A stretch of 64,000 nt of DNA from Streptomyces tateyamensis (GCF_003205575.1 NZ_PYBW01000024.1:1-64000), one strand, 5' to 3'. Numbered from the stretch's first letter, positions 8,248-16,956 are shown. Notes: generated by a model not told the origin, from the letters alone. Made by a program: numbers and translations.

Positions 8248-9323
8248 CAGTCACTCCTCGCTGCCCGCGGCTCCTCCCAGAATCCCACGCGCCGCGCGGA
8301 CTCGCAGCGGACCCCTCGCCCACGGGGTGCGGGTGCAGCCCGGGCACCGGCCGCCCGCGTCAGGCAGGGCACCGGTGCCCGGGTCAGGAATTCCCGGACT
8401 CGGAGTCAAGTCCGGGCTGCGCGTTCTCGTGCGGCCCATTCCTGTGCGCAGCGCACGAGTCCGCCGGATCGGGGACGGACGTCCTCCCCAGGTCGACCGT
8501 CCACGGGGTCCGGCGAAACCCACCGCCTCCTCCCTGGACAGGCGGTGGGCCGGTGGATCCGGGTGGCACGGCCCGGATCCGATTCGGACAGTATTGATGT
8601 GCCGAAGGCGGCGAATCAACTGGAGCGGACCCCCCTGGCGACAATGGTCCGAAAACCCGCCGACCGGCGCCGGATAAGGTGCTTTGGGGACCCCTGGACC
8701 CCGCCGATCGGCGGGGGTCGGCACCCGCCGGTCAGGGGGTGCGGAATTCGGAATTCCGATCCGTATTCGGCGGGCGATTCGCGGGGGCATCGCGGACTCC
8801 ATTGTCAGGGCCATTGTCATCCCCATGGCGAGCCGCATTGCAGACGCCATTTCGATTCCATCCGGCGGGCTCGTCACGGGTCCCACCCGGGATCCCATTG
8901 CGAGCCCGAAATGGCCCGGGCGGGTCGACCCGGGAGCTGCCGACCCGCCCCAGGAGCCCCGCAATACGTTTCAGCAACTTTCGGCAAGAACTTCCAACCG
9001 GCTCTTGACGCGCCCCCGCGCGGCACGGGATCGTCTCGTTCGCGGCCACCGCCCGGGTCGGCCGCGGCTGACAGCACGTCAAGGTCCGGTGGCGATCCCG
9101 CCGGACGCAGTCGGCCGCCGCGCACTGACGAGTCGGACCTCGGACGTCGTGCGGCTCCGGCGCTGGCGCCTGCCCCACCTCCACCGGTGCAGGGTCCGCC
9201 ACTCCCCCACCCACCCATCGGGACCGCCCGCACCGCCTCCTTGCGCCCTGTGCGCCACGGCCCTGCCCCGGCCTGGCGCCGGCGCCCCGAGCGGGCGGTC
9301 CCAGAGCCTCGGGAGACACCCCC
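8248..9323. other. Gene-free kilobase upstream of the amylase
   Basis: No frame here reads like a streptomycete protein, although several long frames are open by composition. About 8390-9000 is less GC-rich than its surroundings and contains many ATTC/CATTG words. CCATTGTCA is repeated at 8799-8807 and 8811-8819, and GGAATTCGGAATTCC lies near 8740. The last 350 bp contain the amylase promoter described separately. The rest may be a decayed gene or a long leader. Confidence 0.5.
8968..9034 (+). promoter_or_regulatory. Putative amylase promoter and operator region
   Basis: TTGACG at 9005-9010 and GATCGT at 9029-9034 give a -35/-10 pair with an 18-bp spacer, about 290 bp upstream of the amylase start. 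Just upstream, 8969-8997 contains CAACTTTC and GAACTTCC plus a GGCAAG word. This A/T-richer block is where maltose-type LacI-family regulators (MalR/Reg1) bind in other streptomycete amylase promoters. The operator is inferred by position and loose resemblance, not by an exact consensus match. Confidence 0.45.
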
Positions 9324-11861
9324 ATGAGCATCTTCCGCAGATCGGCCCGCCCGGGTGCGCCCGGCCGCCGTGCCCGCACCGGCCTGGTCGCCGCCGGCGC
9401 GCTGCTGGCCGGCTCGCTACTGCCACTGGGCCTGCAGGGCACCGCGCAGGCCAGCGCCCCCAACGGCGGTGACGTGATCGCCAACCTCTTCGAGTGGAAC
9501 TGGCCCTCGGTGGCCGCCGAGTGCGGCTCGGTGCTCGGCCCCAAGGGCTACGGCGCCGTGCAGGTGGCGCCGCCGCAGGACTCGATCCGCCTCGCCCAGA
9601 GCAGCCACCCCTGGTGGGAGGTCTACCAGCCGGTCGCCTACGACCTGCACTCGCGGATGGGCACCCGGGACCAGTTCGCCGCGATGGTGACCGCCTGCCA
9701 CAACGCGGGCGTCAAGGTCTACGTGGACGCGGTACTCAACCACACCGCCGGCACCAACCAGTCGAGCACCGACTCCTACGGCGGCGCGAGCTTCAACGAG
9801 GGCAGCTACTCCTACTCCTCGGCCGGCTACGGCTCGGCCGACTTCCACAGCTACCCGAACAACTGCCCCAACTCCAACCTGGCGATCAACGACTGGAACA
9901 ACCAGCAGCAGGTCCAGGAGTGCGACCTGGTCTCGCTCTCCGACCTGTCCACCGAGTCCGACCACGTGCGCAGCATCGAGGCCGGCTACCTCAACGACCT
10001 GGAGGGCCTGGGCGTCGACGGGTTCCGGATGGACGCGGCCAAGCACATCAACCAGGCCGACATGTCGGCGATCCTGGCCAAGGTGAACAACACCCAGTGG
10101 GGCGGCCGGCCCTACGTGTACCAGGAGGTGATGCCGGGCGGCGGCGGCCAGCTGGCGATGAGCGCCTTCGAGGGCAACGGCAGCCTGATCGAGTTCAACT
10201 ACGCCGGCGACCTGCGCGGCCAGTTCACCGGGAGCATCGCCAACCTCAAGACGTTCGGCCAGAGTTGGGGCCTGGAGCCGAGCAACAAGGCCACCGTGAT
10301 GGTGGCCAACCACGACACCGAGCGCAACGGCTCGACGCTGAACTACAAGAACGGCGCGACCTACAACCTGGCCACGATCTTCGAACTTGCCTGGGGCTAC
10401 GGCACCCCGCAGGTCTACTCGGGCTTCAACTTCAACGCCTCCGACGACTCGCCGCCGGCCGACGCCAACGGTTACGTCACCAACACCGACTGCGCCAACG
10501 GCTGGACCTGCACCGACCGCAACCAGGGCGTGGCCAACATGGTCGGCTGGCACAACGCGGCCCAGGGGCAGTCGGTGGCCAACTGGTACGACGACGGCTC
10601 CAACCTGATCGCGTTCAGCCGGGGCAGCAAGGCCTGGATCGCGATCAACAACGAGGGGTCGACGGTCACCCGGACCTACCAGACGGGCCTGGCGGCCGGC
10701 ACCTACTGCGACGTGATCCACGGCAACTACGCTGCTTCGAGCGCTAGTTGCTTGGGCCCGACGGTGGTGGTGGACGCGAGCGGCAACGCGACCGTCTCGG
10801 TGGCAGCCAAGGACTCGGTGGCGTTGTACGCGATCTCCACCCCGAGCCCGAGTCCCACGCCGACGCCCACCCCGATGCCCAGCCCGAGCCCGACGCCCAG
10901 CCCGAGCGCGACGCCGACGGCTTCGCCCACCCCGACCCCGACGCCCACCGCCACCGGTACCACCGCGCCCGGGCAGGTCGCCGAGACCTTCACGGTGACC
11001 GGAGCGCCGACCAGCGCGCCGATGTACCTGGTCGGTTCGATCGCGGGCCTGGGCAGCTGGGCGCCGGCCGCGGCGGTCCCGATGACCCAGTCCGGCTCCG
11101 CCTGGACGGTGACCGTCAACCTGCCGCAGTCCACGGCGGTGCAGTACAAGTACGTCGAGAAGGACGCCAACGGGAACGTCACCTGGGAGCCGGGCGGCAA
11201 CCACTCCGCCGGTACCGGCAGCGGCCCGACCGCCACCGTGAGCGACACCTACAACGGCTCCTCGGCCACCGTCTCGCAGACCTTCGACGAGACCGCCACC
11301 ACCTGGCTCGGCCAGAACGTCTACCTGACCGGCTCGACCGCGGCGCTGGGCAACTGGAACACCGCCGGTGCGGTGGCGCTCTCCTCGGCGAGCTACCCGG
11401 TGTGGAGCGCGAGCGTGGCGCTGCCGGCGAACACCGCCTTCCAGTACAAGTACTTCAAGAAGGACCCGGACGGCACCATCGAGTGGGAGAGCGGCGCCAA
11501 CCACACCGCCACGACCGGTAGTTCGGGCAGCTCGACGCTGAACGACAGCTGGACCGCGGCGAGTACCGGCCCGGTCGGCGTGACCTTCCACGAGAACCGG
11601 ACCACCGCGACCGGGCAAAACCTCTACCTGGTCGGCTCGATCTCGGCACTCGGCTTCTGGGACCCGGCCGGCGCCCTCCCGCTCTCCGCCGCGGGCTACC
11701 CGGTCTGGTCGAAGACGGTGAGCATCTCGCCGAACACCGCCTTCGAGTACAAGTACATCATCAAGGATGCTGCCGGGAACGTCACTTGGGAGAGCGGCAG
11801 CAACCGCTCCTACACCACCGGCTCCTCCGGTGCGGTCACCCTGAACGACACCTGGAAGTAG
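9324..11861 (+). CDS. Secreted alpha-amylase (GH13) with three CBM20 domains
   Basis: The 845-residue product has a twin-arginine-rich, Ala/Leu signal peptide of about 40 residues and then a GH13 catalytic domain (about 45-500). The catalytic residues are visible: D237 in GFRMDAAKH, E268 in YQEVMPG and D331 in VANHDTERN. A Pro/Thr/Ser linker (about 505-547) leads to three consecutive CBM20-like starch-binding modules at about 548-646, 647-748 and 749-845, each with YLVGS/YLTGS, QYKY/EYKY and NVTWE/TIEWE blocks. Most streptomycete amylases have one such module. It hydrolyses starch outside the cell. ATG at 9324 follows GGGAGACACCCCC. Confidence 0.95.
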   Translation: MSIFRRSARPGAPGRRARTGLVAAGALLAGSLLPLGLQGTAQASAPNGGDVIANLFEWNWPSVAAECGSVLGPKGYGAVQVAPPQDSIRLAQSSHPWWEVYQPVAYDLHSRMGTRDQFAAMVTACHNAGVKVYVDAVLNHTAGTNQSSTDSYGGASFNEGSYSYSSAGYGSADFHSYPNNCPNSNLAINDWNNQQQVQECDLVSLSDLSTESDHVRSIEAGYLNDLEGLGVDGFRMDAAKHINQADMSAILAKVNNTQWGGRPYVYQEVMPGGGGQLAMSAFEGNGSLIEFNYAGDLRGQFTGSIANLKTFGQSWGLEPSNKATVMVANHDTERNGSTLNYKNGATYNLATIFELAWGYGTPQVYSGFNFNASDDSPPADANGYVTNTDCANGWTCTDRNQGVANMVGWHNAAQGQSVANWYDDGSNLIAFSRGSKAWIAINNEGSTVTRTYQTGLAAGTYCDVIHGNYAASSASCLGPTVVVDASGNATVSVAAKDSVALYAISTPSPSPTPTPTPMPSPSPTPSPSATPTASPTPTPTPTATGTTAPGQVAETFTVTGAPTSAPMYLVGSIAGLGSWAPAAAVPMTQSGSAWTVTVNLPQSTAVQYKYVEKDANGNVTWEPGGNHSAGTGSGPTATVSDTYNGSSATVSQTFDETATTWLGQNVYLTGSTAALGNWNTAGAVALSSASYPVWSASVALPANTAFQYKYFKKDPDGTIEWESGANHTATTGSSGSSTLNDSWTAASTGPVGVTFHENRTTATGQNLYLVGSISALGFWDPAGALPLSAAGYPVWSKTVSISPNTAFEYKYIIKDAAGNVTWESGSNRSYTTGSSGAVTLNDTWK

Positions 11862-11873
11862 CCGCAGACGGTC

Positions 11874-11919
11874 GGGCCGGGTCCGGTCGGCGACCGGGCC
11901 CGGCCCGCCCTGCGTTTTT
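11874..11919 (+). terminator. Terminator after the amylase gene
   Basis: GGGCCGGGTCCGG (11874-11886) pairs with CCGGGCCCGGCCC (11894-11906) with one G-U pair and a short loop, followed nine bases later by TTTTT at 11915-11919. It lies between the convergent amylase and metallo-hydrolase genes and could serve both. Confidence 0.7.
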
Positions 11920-11936
11920 GGGCCGGCCTGGCTCCC

Positions 11937-12704
11937 TCAGGCCAGTTCGAGGCGGTCCGCCAGATCGGCCCGCTCGAAGGCGGCCCGCAGCTCCTCGCGG
12001 CCCTCGGTGAAGTGGGCCCAGCTGTCGAAGTGCACCGGGACCACCCGGCGGGCACCCAGCAGCACGGCGGCCTCGGCGGCCAAGGCGCTGTCCAGAGTGA
12101 GCAGCGCGCCGTCGAAGAGCTTGGTGCGGGCGGCGCCGGCGAAGATCACCGCGGTGTCCACCGGGCCGAACCGGTCGGCGATCTCGCGGACCACGTCCAG
12201 CGAGGCGTTGTCGCCGCTGATGTAGACCGAGGGCAGGTCGGGCGCGCTGAGCAGGAAGCCGACCACCTCGCCGCTGATCGGCTCGCAGCCCTCGGGGCCG
12301 TGCAGGGCGGGGGTACCGGTGACGGTCACCGTGCCGCCGTCCGGCCGGGTCAGCTCGACCGAGGTCCAGGGGGCCAGGGCGCGGGCGGTGCCGCCGAGCC
12401 GGCCGGCACCGCTCGGGGTGGTGAGCACCAGCGGGACCTCGGCCAGCAGGGCGCGCCCGGACCGGTCCAGGTTGTCGGGGTGCTCGTCGTGCGAGAGGAG
12501 CACCGCGTCGATCGGGCCCAGGGTGGCCGGGTCGACGGCGGCGGGCGCGGTCTTCTCCAGGAAGACGCCGGGAGCCCGCTCGTAGGCCTGCGGCGCGTCG
12601 AAGCTCGGGTCGGTCAGCAGGCGCAGGCCGCCGTACTCGATCAGCGCGGTCGGCCCACCGAAGACGGTGATCGGGAAGTTCTCGTCCAGACTCTGCTTGC
12701 TCAT
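11937..12704 (-). CDS. MBL-fold metallo-hydrolase
   Basis: The 255-residue product resembles the UlaG/L-ascorbate-6-phosphate lactonase-like branch of the metallo-beta-lactamase fold. The metal motif is SHDEHPDNLD near residue 77, in which the usual HxHxDH reads HDEHPDN, as in this branch. The late GDNASLD and VPVHFDSW blocks supply further ligands. It is cytoplasmic. It is divergent from the CGNR regulator at 12802, and the 97 bp between them contain three copies of one operator-like word, so the two genes probably share control. Confidence 0.8.
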   Translation of the reverse strand: MSKQSLDENFPITVFGGPTALIEYGGLRLLTDPSFDAPQAYERAPGVFLEKTAPAAVDPATLGPIDAVLLSHDEHPDNLDRSGRALLAEVPLVLTTPSGAGRLGGTARALAPWTSVELTRPDGGTVTVTGTPALHGPEGCEPISGEVVGFLLSAPDLPSVYISGDNASLDVVREIADRFGPVDTAVIFAGAARTKLFDGALLTLDSALAAEAAVLLGARRVVPVHFDSWAHFTEGREELRAAFERADLADRLELA

Positions 12705-12730
12705 GACGCCACCTTGTTGCTCGTTCCGCT

Positions 12731-12787
12731 CATCACGGAGAACTAATCGCTTTGCCGTGAGAAACACTAGATGCTCCTCACGGAGAA
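12731..12787. promoter_or_regulatory. Repeated operator words in a divergent promoter
   Basis: TCACGGAGAA occurs at 12733-12742 and 12778-12787, 45 bp apart (about four helical turns). Between them TTTGCCGTGAGAAAC (12751-12765) carries the inverse form of TCACGG. All three copies are in the 97-bp gap between the metallo-hydrolase and CGNR regulator genes. This pattern is what a self-controlling regulator would need. Confidence 0.6.
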
Positions 12788-12801
12788 GTGCAAGGTTTAA
12801 C

Positions 12802-13398
12802 ATGAGAGGCATGACCGAGACCGCGCCGCCTGCACCGCCCGCCGCCCCCGGCGCCGACCACCACCCGGCGCTGGACTTCGCCAACACGCTGCTCTCACTG
12901 CCGGCCGGCCGCCGAGACCTGCTGGCCACCCCGGCCGAGGCGACCGACTGGCTGGTCGAGCGCGGCCTGGCCCCCGCCGACGCCGAGCTGTTCGAGCTGT
13001 GTACCGAACGGCTGCGCGGACTGCGCGACCAGGTCCGGGAGTTGCTGGGCGCGGCGGTGGCCGGCGCGGCCCCCTCGCCCGAGGCGCTGCAGGCGGTCAA
13101 CACCGCGCTGGCCAGTACGCCCTCGGCGCCGCTGCTGGCCTGGGACGAATCCCAGGGCCTGCACCGGGAGCTGGCGCACCCGGCCGACCGGGTGGTCGAG
13201 CACGCGATGGCGGTGCTGGCGGCCGACGCCGCCGAGCTGCTCACCGGCCCGGACGCCGAGCGGCTGGCCCGGTGCGCGGGCGCGCCGTGCACCCGCTACC
13301 TGGTCCGCACCCACGCGGCGCGGCACTGGTGCTCCACCCGCTGCGGCGACCGGGTCCGCGCGGCCCGCGCCTACGCGCGCCGCAAGCAGCAGGGCTGA
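12802..13398 (+). CDS. CGNR zinc-finger regulator
   Basis: The 198-residue product has the N-terminal ABATE-like helical domain (ALDFANTLLS near residue 24) and a C-terminal zinc finger with CAGAPCTRYLV and CSTRCGDRVRA. The family's CGNR signature is CGDR here. Such proteins are predicted stress or ligand-responsive transcription factors. ATG at 12802 has AAGG six bases upstream; the ATG at 12811 has no usable spacing. It is divergent from the metallo-hydrolase, which is its likeliest target. Confidence 0.85.
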   Translation: MRGMTETAPPAPPAAPGADHHPALDFANTLLSLPAGRRDLLATPAEATDWLVERGLAPADAELFELCTERLRGLRDQVRELLGAAVAGAAPSPEALQAVNTALASTPSAPLLAWDESQGLHRELAHPADRVVEHAMAVLAADAAELLTGPDAERLARCAGAPCTRYLVRTHAARHWCSTRCGDRVRAARAYARRKQQG

Positions 13399-13420
13399 CT
13401 GCGTATCAGGACCCCTGTGC

Positions 13421-14845
13421 TCAGGAGACGTGCGGCCGCGAGCCCGGTTCCTGGTGCGGGCGCGGCTGGCTCACCCGGGGCAGCACCGGCTCGGGCAGCG
13501 TGGCCACCTCCCGCTCGGCGCGGGCCAGTTGCTCGGCCGTCCCGGGCAGCGCGGGCGCCGGGCCGGCCGAGCGGTGGAACCGGAAGGCCGAGGTCAGGTC
13601 GCCGAAGGTGGCCCGCCGCCAGCTGGACAGGTTCGGCTCACGCACCCCGGTGAACCGCTCCAGGAAGCCCAGCACCGAGGTGTGGTCGAAGGGCTGGGAG
13701 GCCACCCAGCCGCCCGTCGTCCAGGGCGAGACGATCACGCACGGCACCCGGAAGCCGGCCCCGACCGGCAGGCCGCCGACGAACTCGCCCGGGATGCCGG
13801 GCCGCGGCACCGGGGGCGGCACGTGGTCGAACAGCCCGTCGTTCTCGTCGTAGTTGAGGATCAGCACGGTCTTGGCCCAGACCTCGGGGTTGGCCGCGAT
13901 CGCCTCGATCTTGGCGGCCACGAAGTCCGCGCCCGCGGCCGGCAGGAAGCGCGGGTGCTCGGACTCGCGGGCGGTGGGGATGATCCAGGAGACCGCGGGC
14001 AGCCGGTCGTTGCGGGCGTCGTCCTCGAAACTGCCGCGCGGTCTCGGCTTGATGCCCTTCTCGTAGAGCGGGTGGCCGGGACCGGCCTGCTGGTAGGCGG
14101 CGAACAGCGAGAGCACGTCGCAGCCGAAGTTGTCCTTCTCCTGGTAGACCTGCCAGGAGACGCCCGCCTCCTCCAGCCGCTCCGGGTAGGTGCGCCAGGT
14201 CAGCGGCACCGGGACGTTGTTGCTGGTGATCGGGCCGCCGTGGCGGCCGTCCGGGTCGATCGTGCCGGTCATCCAGTACAGGCGGTTGGGCCAGGTGGGG
14301 CCCAACACCGAGCTGAAGTACTGGTCGCAGACGGTGAAGCTCTCGGCCAGCGCGAACTGGAACGGGATGTCCTCGCGGGTGTAGTAGCCCATCACGTAGG
14401 GGCCGTTGACGCCGTCGGCGGCGCGGTGCGCGGGCAGCCAGCGGTCCATCCGCCCGTGGTTCCACGCCTCGTGCTGCACCTCCCACTGGTGGCTGGTGGA
14501 CGGGATCGCCTGGGCGCTGCTGCGCGTGGTGTCCAGGCGGAACGGCAGCAGGTGCCCGTCGGGGCTCTGCGCGTCCGGCTGGTGGAACACGTCGCGTCCG
14601 GTGTCCAGCCGCAGCGCCTGCGGGTCGTCGAAGCCGCGCACCCCGGACAGGGTGCCGAAGTAGTGGTCGAACGAGCGGTTCTCCTGCATCAGCAGCACCA
14701 CGTGGCGGACGTCGCCGAGGCGGCCGGCCGCGGGGGTGCCGGCCGCCAGGGCGCGGCGCAGGTTGGGCGGCAGCACGGTGGCCGCGGACGCGGCCGCGGT
14801 CGCCCCCGCCGCGCCCAGGAGTCGACGGCGGGTCAGTTCTGGCAT
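13421..14845 (-). CDS. Tat-exported phospholipase C / acid phosphatase family protein
   Basis: The 474-residue product begins with a Tat-type signal (RRRLLGAAGA). It continues with the phosphoesterase-family core: LMQENRSFDHYFGTLSG near residue 52 carries the metal and catalytic residues, and LILNYDENDGLFDH and PCVIVSPWTTGG follow. It hydrolyses phospholipids or phosphomonoesters outside the cytoplasm. It is about 200 residues shorter than the paralogue at 21654 because it lacks the two C-terminal DUF756 beta domains, as AcpA-like phosphatases do. Substrate choice between lipid and phosphomonoester is uncertain. Confidence 0.85.
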   Translation of the reverse strand: MPELTRRRLLGAAGATAAASAATVLPPNLRRALAAGTPAAGRLGDVRHVVLLMQENRSFDHYFGTLSGVRGFDDPQALRLDTGRDVFHQPDAQSPDGHLLPFRLDTTRSSAQAIPSTSHQWEVQHEAWNHGRMDRWLPAHRAADGVNGPYVMGYYTREDIPFQFALAESFTVCDQYFSSVLGPTWPNRLYWMTGTIDPDGRHGGPITSNNVPVPLTWRTYPERLEEAGVSWQVYQEKDNFGCDVLSLFAAYQQAGPGHPLYEKGIKPRPRGSFEDDARNDRLPAVSWIIPTARESEHPRFLPAAGADFVAAKIEAIAANPEVWAKTVLILNYDENDGLFDHVPPPVPRPGIPGEFVGGLPVGAGFRVPCVIVSPWTTGGWVASQPFDHTSVLGFLERFTGVREPNLSSWRRATFGDLTSAFRFHRSAGPAPALPGTAEQLARAEREVATLPEPVLPRVSQPRPHQEPGSRPHVS

Positions 14846-14921
14846 GGCGGCGGCCCTTTCGTCGGGTCCATTGACCCGTGGCCGACCGGCCGGGTCAAGG
14901 ACCGCCGCGCGCGGCGCGACG

Positions 14922-15128
14922 TCAGTCGCCGGTCCGGGTGATCAGCGCGGCCAGGTCCAGGTCGGCCAGGTCGGGACGGGCGGTCAAGGCGGCGTGGACC
15001 GCCTCGCCGACCGGCAGGCGAGCGCTCGCGGTGGCCAGCGCCACGTCCTTGGCGGCGAGCCGGACCGGGAAGAGCACGCCCTCGGCGAAGGCCCGCTCGG
15101 TCAGCGCGCCCACCGGGCTGGCGGCCAG
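14922..15128 (-). pseudogene. C-terminal relic of an NAD-dependent dehydrogenase
   Basis: The minus strand between about 15128 and 14922 encodes [18 protein letters not shown] and, later, [11 protein letters not shown] before a stop. This resembles the C-terminal domain end of beta-hydroxyacid (6PGD-like) dehydrogenases. No start codon or NAD-binding half is present upstream. The sequence changes abruptly at about 15128, where a LysR relic on the other strand begins. It is a fragment, not a gene. Confidence 0.5.
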
Positions 15129-15216
15129 TGCTTCGTGGCCCGGGACTGGATGGCCAAGCTCGGCCTGGTCGCCGCCGGGCTCGGCGTCACCCTGGTTCCC
15201 ACGCTGGCGGCCGGGG
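15129..15216 (+). pseudogene. Relic of a LysR effector-binding domain
   Basis: The plus-strand frame encodes [18 protein letters not shown] followed by [10 protein letters not shown], a typical late segment of LysR substrate-binding domains. Nothing upstream or downstream in the frame continues the family. It abuts the dehydrogenase relic on the opposite strand, so the 14.9-15.2 kb gap looks like the scar of a deletion that joined two broken genes. Confidence 0.5.
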
Positions 15217-15276
15217 TGACCTGCGGGGCGGCGGGCAGGCCGGTGGGCCGGGCAGCGGGGAGGGCGGCGAGCAGTG

Positions 15277-15299
15277 GTGAGACAGCTGTCGCCCATAAT
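15277..15299 (+). promoter_or_regulatory. Leaderless-type promoter with palindrome for the GntR gene
   Basis: CATAAT at 15294-15299 is a good -10 hexamer ending six bases before GTG 15306, as in leaderless streptomycete promoters. The perfect palindrome GACAGCTGTC (15281-15290) sits just upstream of it, where a bound repressor would block polymerase. Self-control by the GntR protein is the simplest reading. Confidence 0.5.
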
Positions 15300-15305
15300 G
15301 AGCGG

Positions 15306-15977
15306 GTGCACCAGGACCAGCCCCCGCAGGGAGCCCCGAGCAGTATCCGTTCGCTCAAGTTCGTCCAGGACCGTCTGAGCCTGCAGGTGGCCCGGGCGCT
15401 GCGGGCCGCCGTGGTCTCCGGCGAGCTGCAGCCGGGCGTGGTGTACTCCGCGCCTTCGCTGGCGGCCGACTTCGGCGTGTCGGCCACCCCGGTGCGGGAG
15501 GCGATGCTGGTGCTGGCTCGCGAGGGGCTGGTGGAGATCGTCCGCAACAAGGGCTTCCGGATCACCGAGACCACCGAGCGGGACCTGGCCGACTGGTCCG
15601 AGGTGCGCGCGCTGCTGGAGGTGCCGACCGTGGCCCGGGTCACCGCGCGGGCGACGCCGGAGCAGCTTGCCGCGCTGCGCCCGCTCGCCGAGCAGGGCGT
15701 GGCCGCCGCCGAGCAGGGCGACCTGGCCGGCTACCTGGCCGCCGACGGCGAGTTCCACGCCGCCCTGCTGGCGCTGGCCGGCAACGCGAGGCTGGTCGAG
15801 ACGGTGGCCGACCTGGCCAACCGGACCCGGCTGCACGGCCCCGCCGGCCTGGACCGCACGGGCGACCTGCGGGCGGTGGCGGCGCAGCACCTGGAGCTGG
15901 TCGAGCTGATGCTGGCCGGCGACGCGGCCGGCGCGCAGCGGTGCCTGGCCCGGCACCTGGGGCAGCCGGTCGACTGA
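15306..15977 (+). CDS. GntR family regulator, FCD (FadR-type) domain
   Basis: The 223-residue product has an N-terminal winged helix ([18 protein letters not shown], then [10 protein letters not shown] and [12 protein letters not shown]) and an all-helical FCD effector domain. The FCD metal-site residues fall in [18 protein letters not shown] and at [11 protein letters not shown] regulators bind carboxylic acids and usually repress nearby catabolic genes. Here the only neighbours are two relics, so its former target may have been deleted. GTG at 15306 fits the upstream -10 element. Confidence 0.85.
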   Translation: MHQDQPPQGAPSSIRSLKFVQDRLSLQVARALRAAVVSGELQPGVVYSAPSLAADFGVSATPVREAMLVLAREGLVEIVRNKGFRITETTERDLADWSEVRALLEVPTVARVTARATPEQLAALRPLAEQGVAAAEQGDLAGYLAADGEFHAALLALAGNARLVETVADLANRTRLHGPAGLDRTGDLRAVAAQHLELVELMLAGDAAGAQRCLARHLGQPVD

Positions 15978-16090
15978 GGGCGGTGGCCCGAGGGCCCGGC
16001 GCCGGCCCTCGCGCTGGGTGGCGGTCGGAATGGATCCGCCCACGGTGCGTGTTCTTCCCGATACCAGGGAGTTGGTGTCGACGGAAGGGT

Positions 16091-16345
16091 GTGAGGACAG
16101 TGTCGCGTGCGGTCGATGGAGCTCAACCGCTGGTCACGGCCTGCGGGCGGGCGATCCGGGTGGGCGAGCTTCGGGTCGAGGCGCCCGGGCTGCGGGTGGC
16201 CCGGGTGACGCTGGCGGTCGGCCCGGAGCGCGGTGGCACGTCCAAGGTCTGGGCGGGCCTGACTCCCGCCGAGGCCCGCGCCCTGGCCTGGCAGCTGCTC
16301 GACCAGGCCGGCCGCGCCGAGCACGCGCTCTCCGAGCCCTGGTAG
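16091..16345 (+). CDS. Small unrecognised protein
   Basis: The frame gives about 84 residues, with [19 protein letters not shown] early and [20 protein letters not shown] late. The late segment resembles small streptomycete proteins in which a helix with TPAEAR follows a beta region. Third-position G/C bias supports coding. The start is uncertain: GTG 16091 follows GGAAGGGT closely, and GTG 16100 is also possible. No function can be assigned. Confidence 0.55.
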   Translation: MRTVSRAVDGAQPLVTACGRAIRVGELRVEAPGLRVARVTLAVGPERGGTSKVWAGLTPAEARALAWQLLDQAGRAEHALSEPW

Positions 16346-16475
16346 GTCCTGGGCCGCGATCTGACGGCGCCTCGGCCTGGTCGCCGACTCCGCCCCAGTC
16401 TGTGCTCAACTGGCCGTCCTGAGCGGGGCGGGCTTGCACGGTCACCGGTCCGACCAGTCGTCCGTTACGCTGGAA

Positions 16476-16493
16476 AATACCCGTGGGGGTATT
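16476..16493 (+). promoter_or_regulatory. CsoR-type operator upstream of the DUF302 gene
   Basis: AATACCCGTGGGGGTATT is a perfect seven-base-arm palindrome with a four-base centre. The TACCC/GGGTA arms around a G-rich core match operators of the CsoR/CstR/RcnR family (copper, persulfide or nickel-cobalt sensing). It lies 16 bp before the DUF302 start, covering the likely promoter. The same pattern recurs at 16957. Confidence 0.75.
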
Positions 16494-16508
16494 CAGAAAG
16501 GAGACGAC

Positions 16509-16901
16509 ATGGACTACGGCATCACCGTCACGCTCGACCGGCCGTTCGCCGCAGCGGTCGAGCAGGTCCGCACCGCCCTGGCCGAGCAGGGGTTCGGCGT
16601 CCTGACCGAGATCGACGTGCAGGCCACGCTGCGCGCGAAGATCGGCGCGGAGCTCGACGACTACCTGATCCTCGGTGCCTGCAACCCGCCGCTGGCCCAC
16701 CGGGCCGTCCAGGCGGACCCGCGGATCGGCGTGCTGCTCCCGTGCAACGTGGTGGTCCGCACCGCCGAGGGCCGCACCGTGGTCGAGGCGATGAATCCCG
16801 ATGTGATTGTCCAGCTCACCGGCCGGCCGGAGCTCGCCGAGGTCGCCGCCGAGGCCGGCACCCGGCTGCGGGCGGCACTGGCGAGCCTGCCGGCTTCCTG
16901 A
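16509..16901 (+). CDS. DUF302 domain protein
   Basis: The 130-residue product is a single DUF302 domain: YGITVTLDRPFAAAVEQVR at the start, EIDVQATLRAKIG near residue 37, the LGACNPPLAHRAV block near residue 56 with the family's conserved cysteine, and VEAMNPDV near residue 98. DUF302 proteins are often encoded next to copper, sulfur or thiosulfate genes and are thought to bind heme, metal or sulfur ligands. A CsoR-type operator and AAAGGAG precede ATG 16509. No sensor gene is in the window, so its regulator must lie elsewhere. Confidence 0.85.
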   Translation: MDYGITVTLDRPFAAAVEQVRTALAEQGFGVLTEIDVQATLRAKIGAELDDYLILGACNPPLAHRAVQADPRIGVLLPCNVVVRTAEGRTVVEAMNPDVIVQLTGRPELAEVAAEAGTRLRAALASLPAS

Positions 16902-16956
16902 CTCCGCCGGCCCTACCCGCTTGGCCAGGCTCGGCGAACGGGTGATGGCCGCCTCA

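Noticed and set aside
8790..8860. Met-rich minus-strand peptide in the kilobase before the amylase
   Set aside because: The regular ATG spacing is striking, but there is no ribosome site, no family and poor codon bias; kept only as a composition note.
7723..9327. 534-codon plus-strand frame through the gene-free kilobase
   Set aside because: It runs over the DUF5709 gene and the amylase promoter, is Arg/Pro/Ser-rich and shows no domain.
9417..11618. 733-codon open frame opposite the amylase
   Set aside because: It is the mirror of a strongly supported gene and reads as Arg/Gly/Val/His-rich noise with no family; long antisense frames are normal at this GC content.
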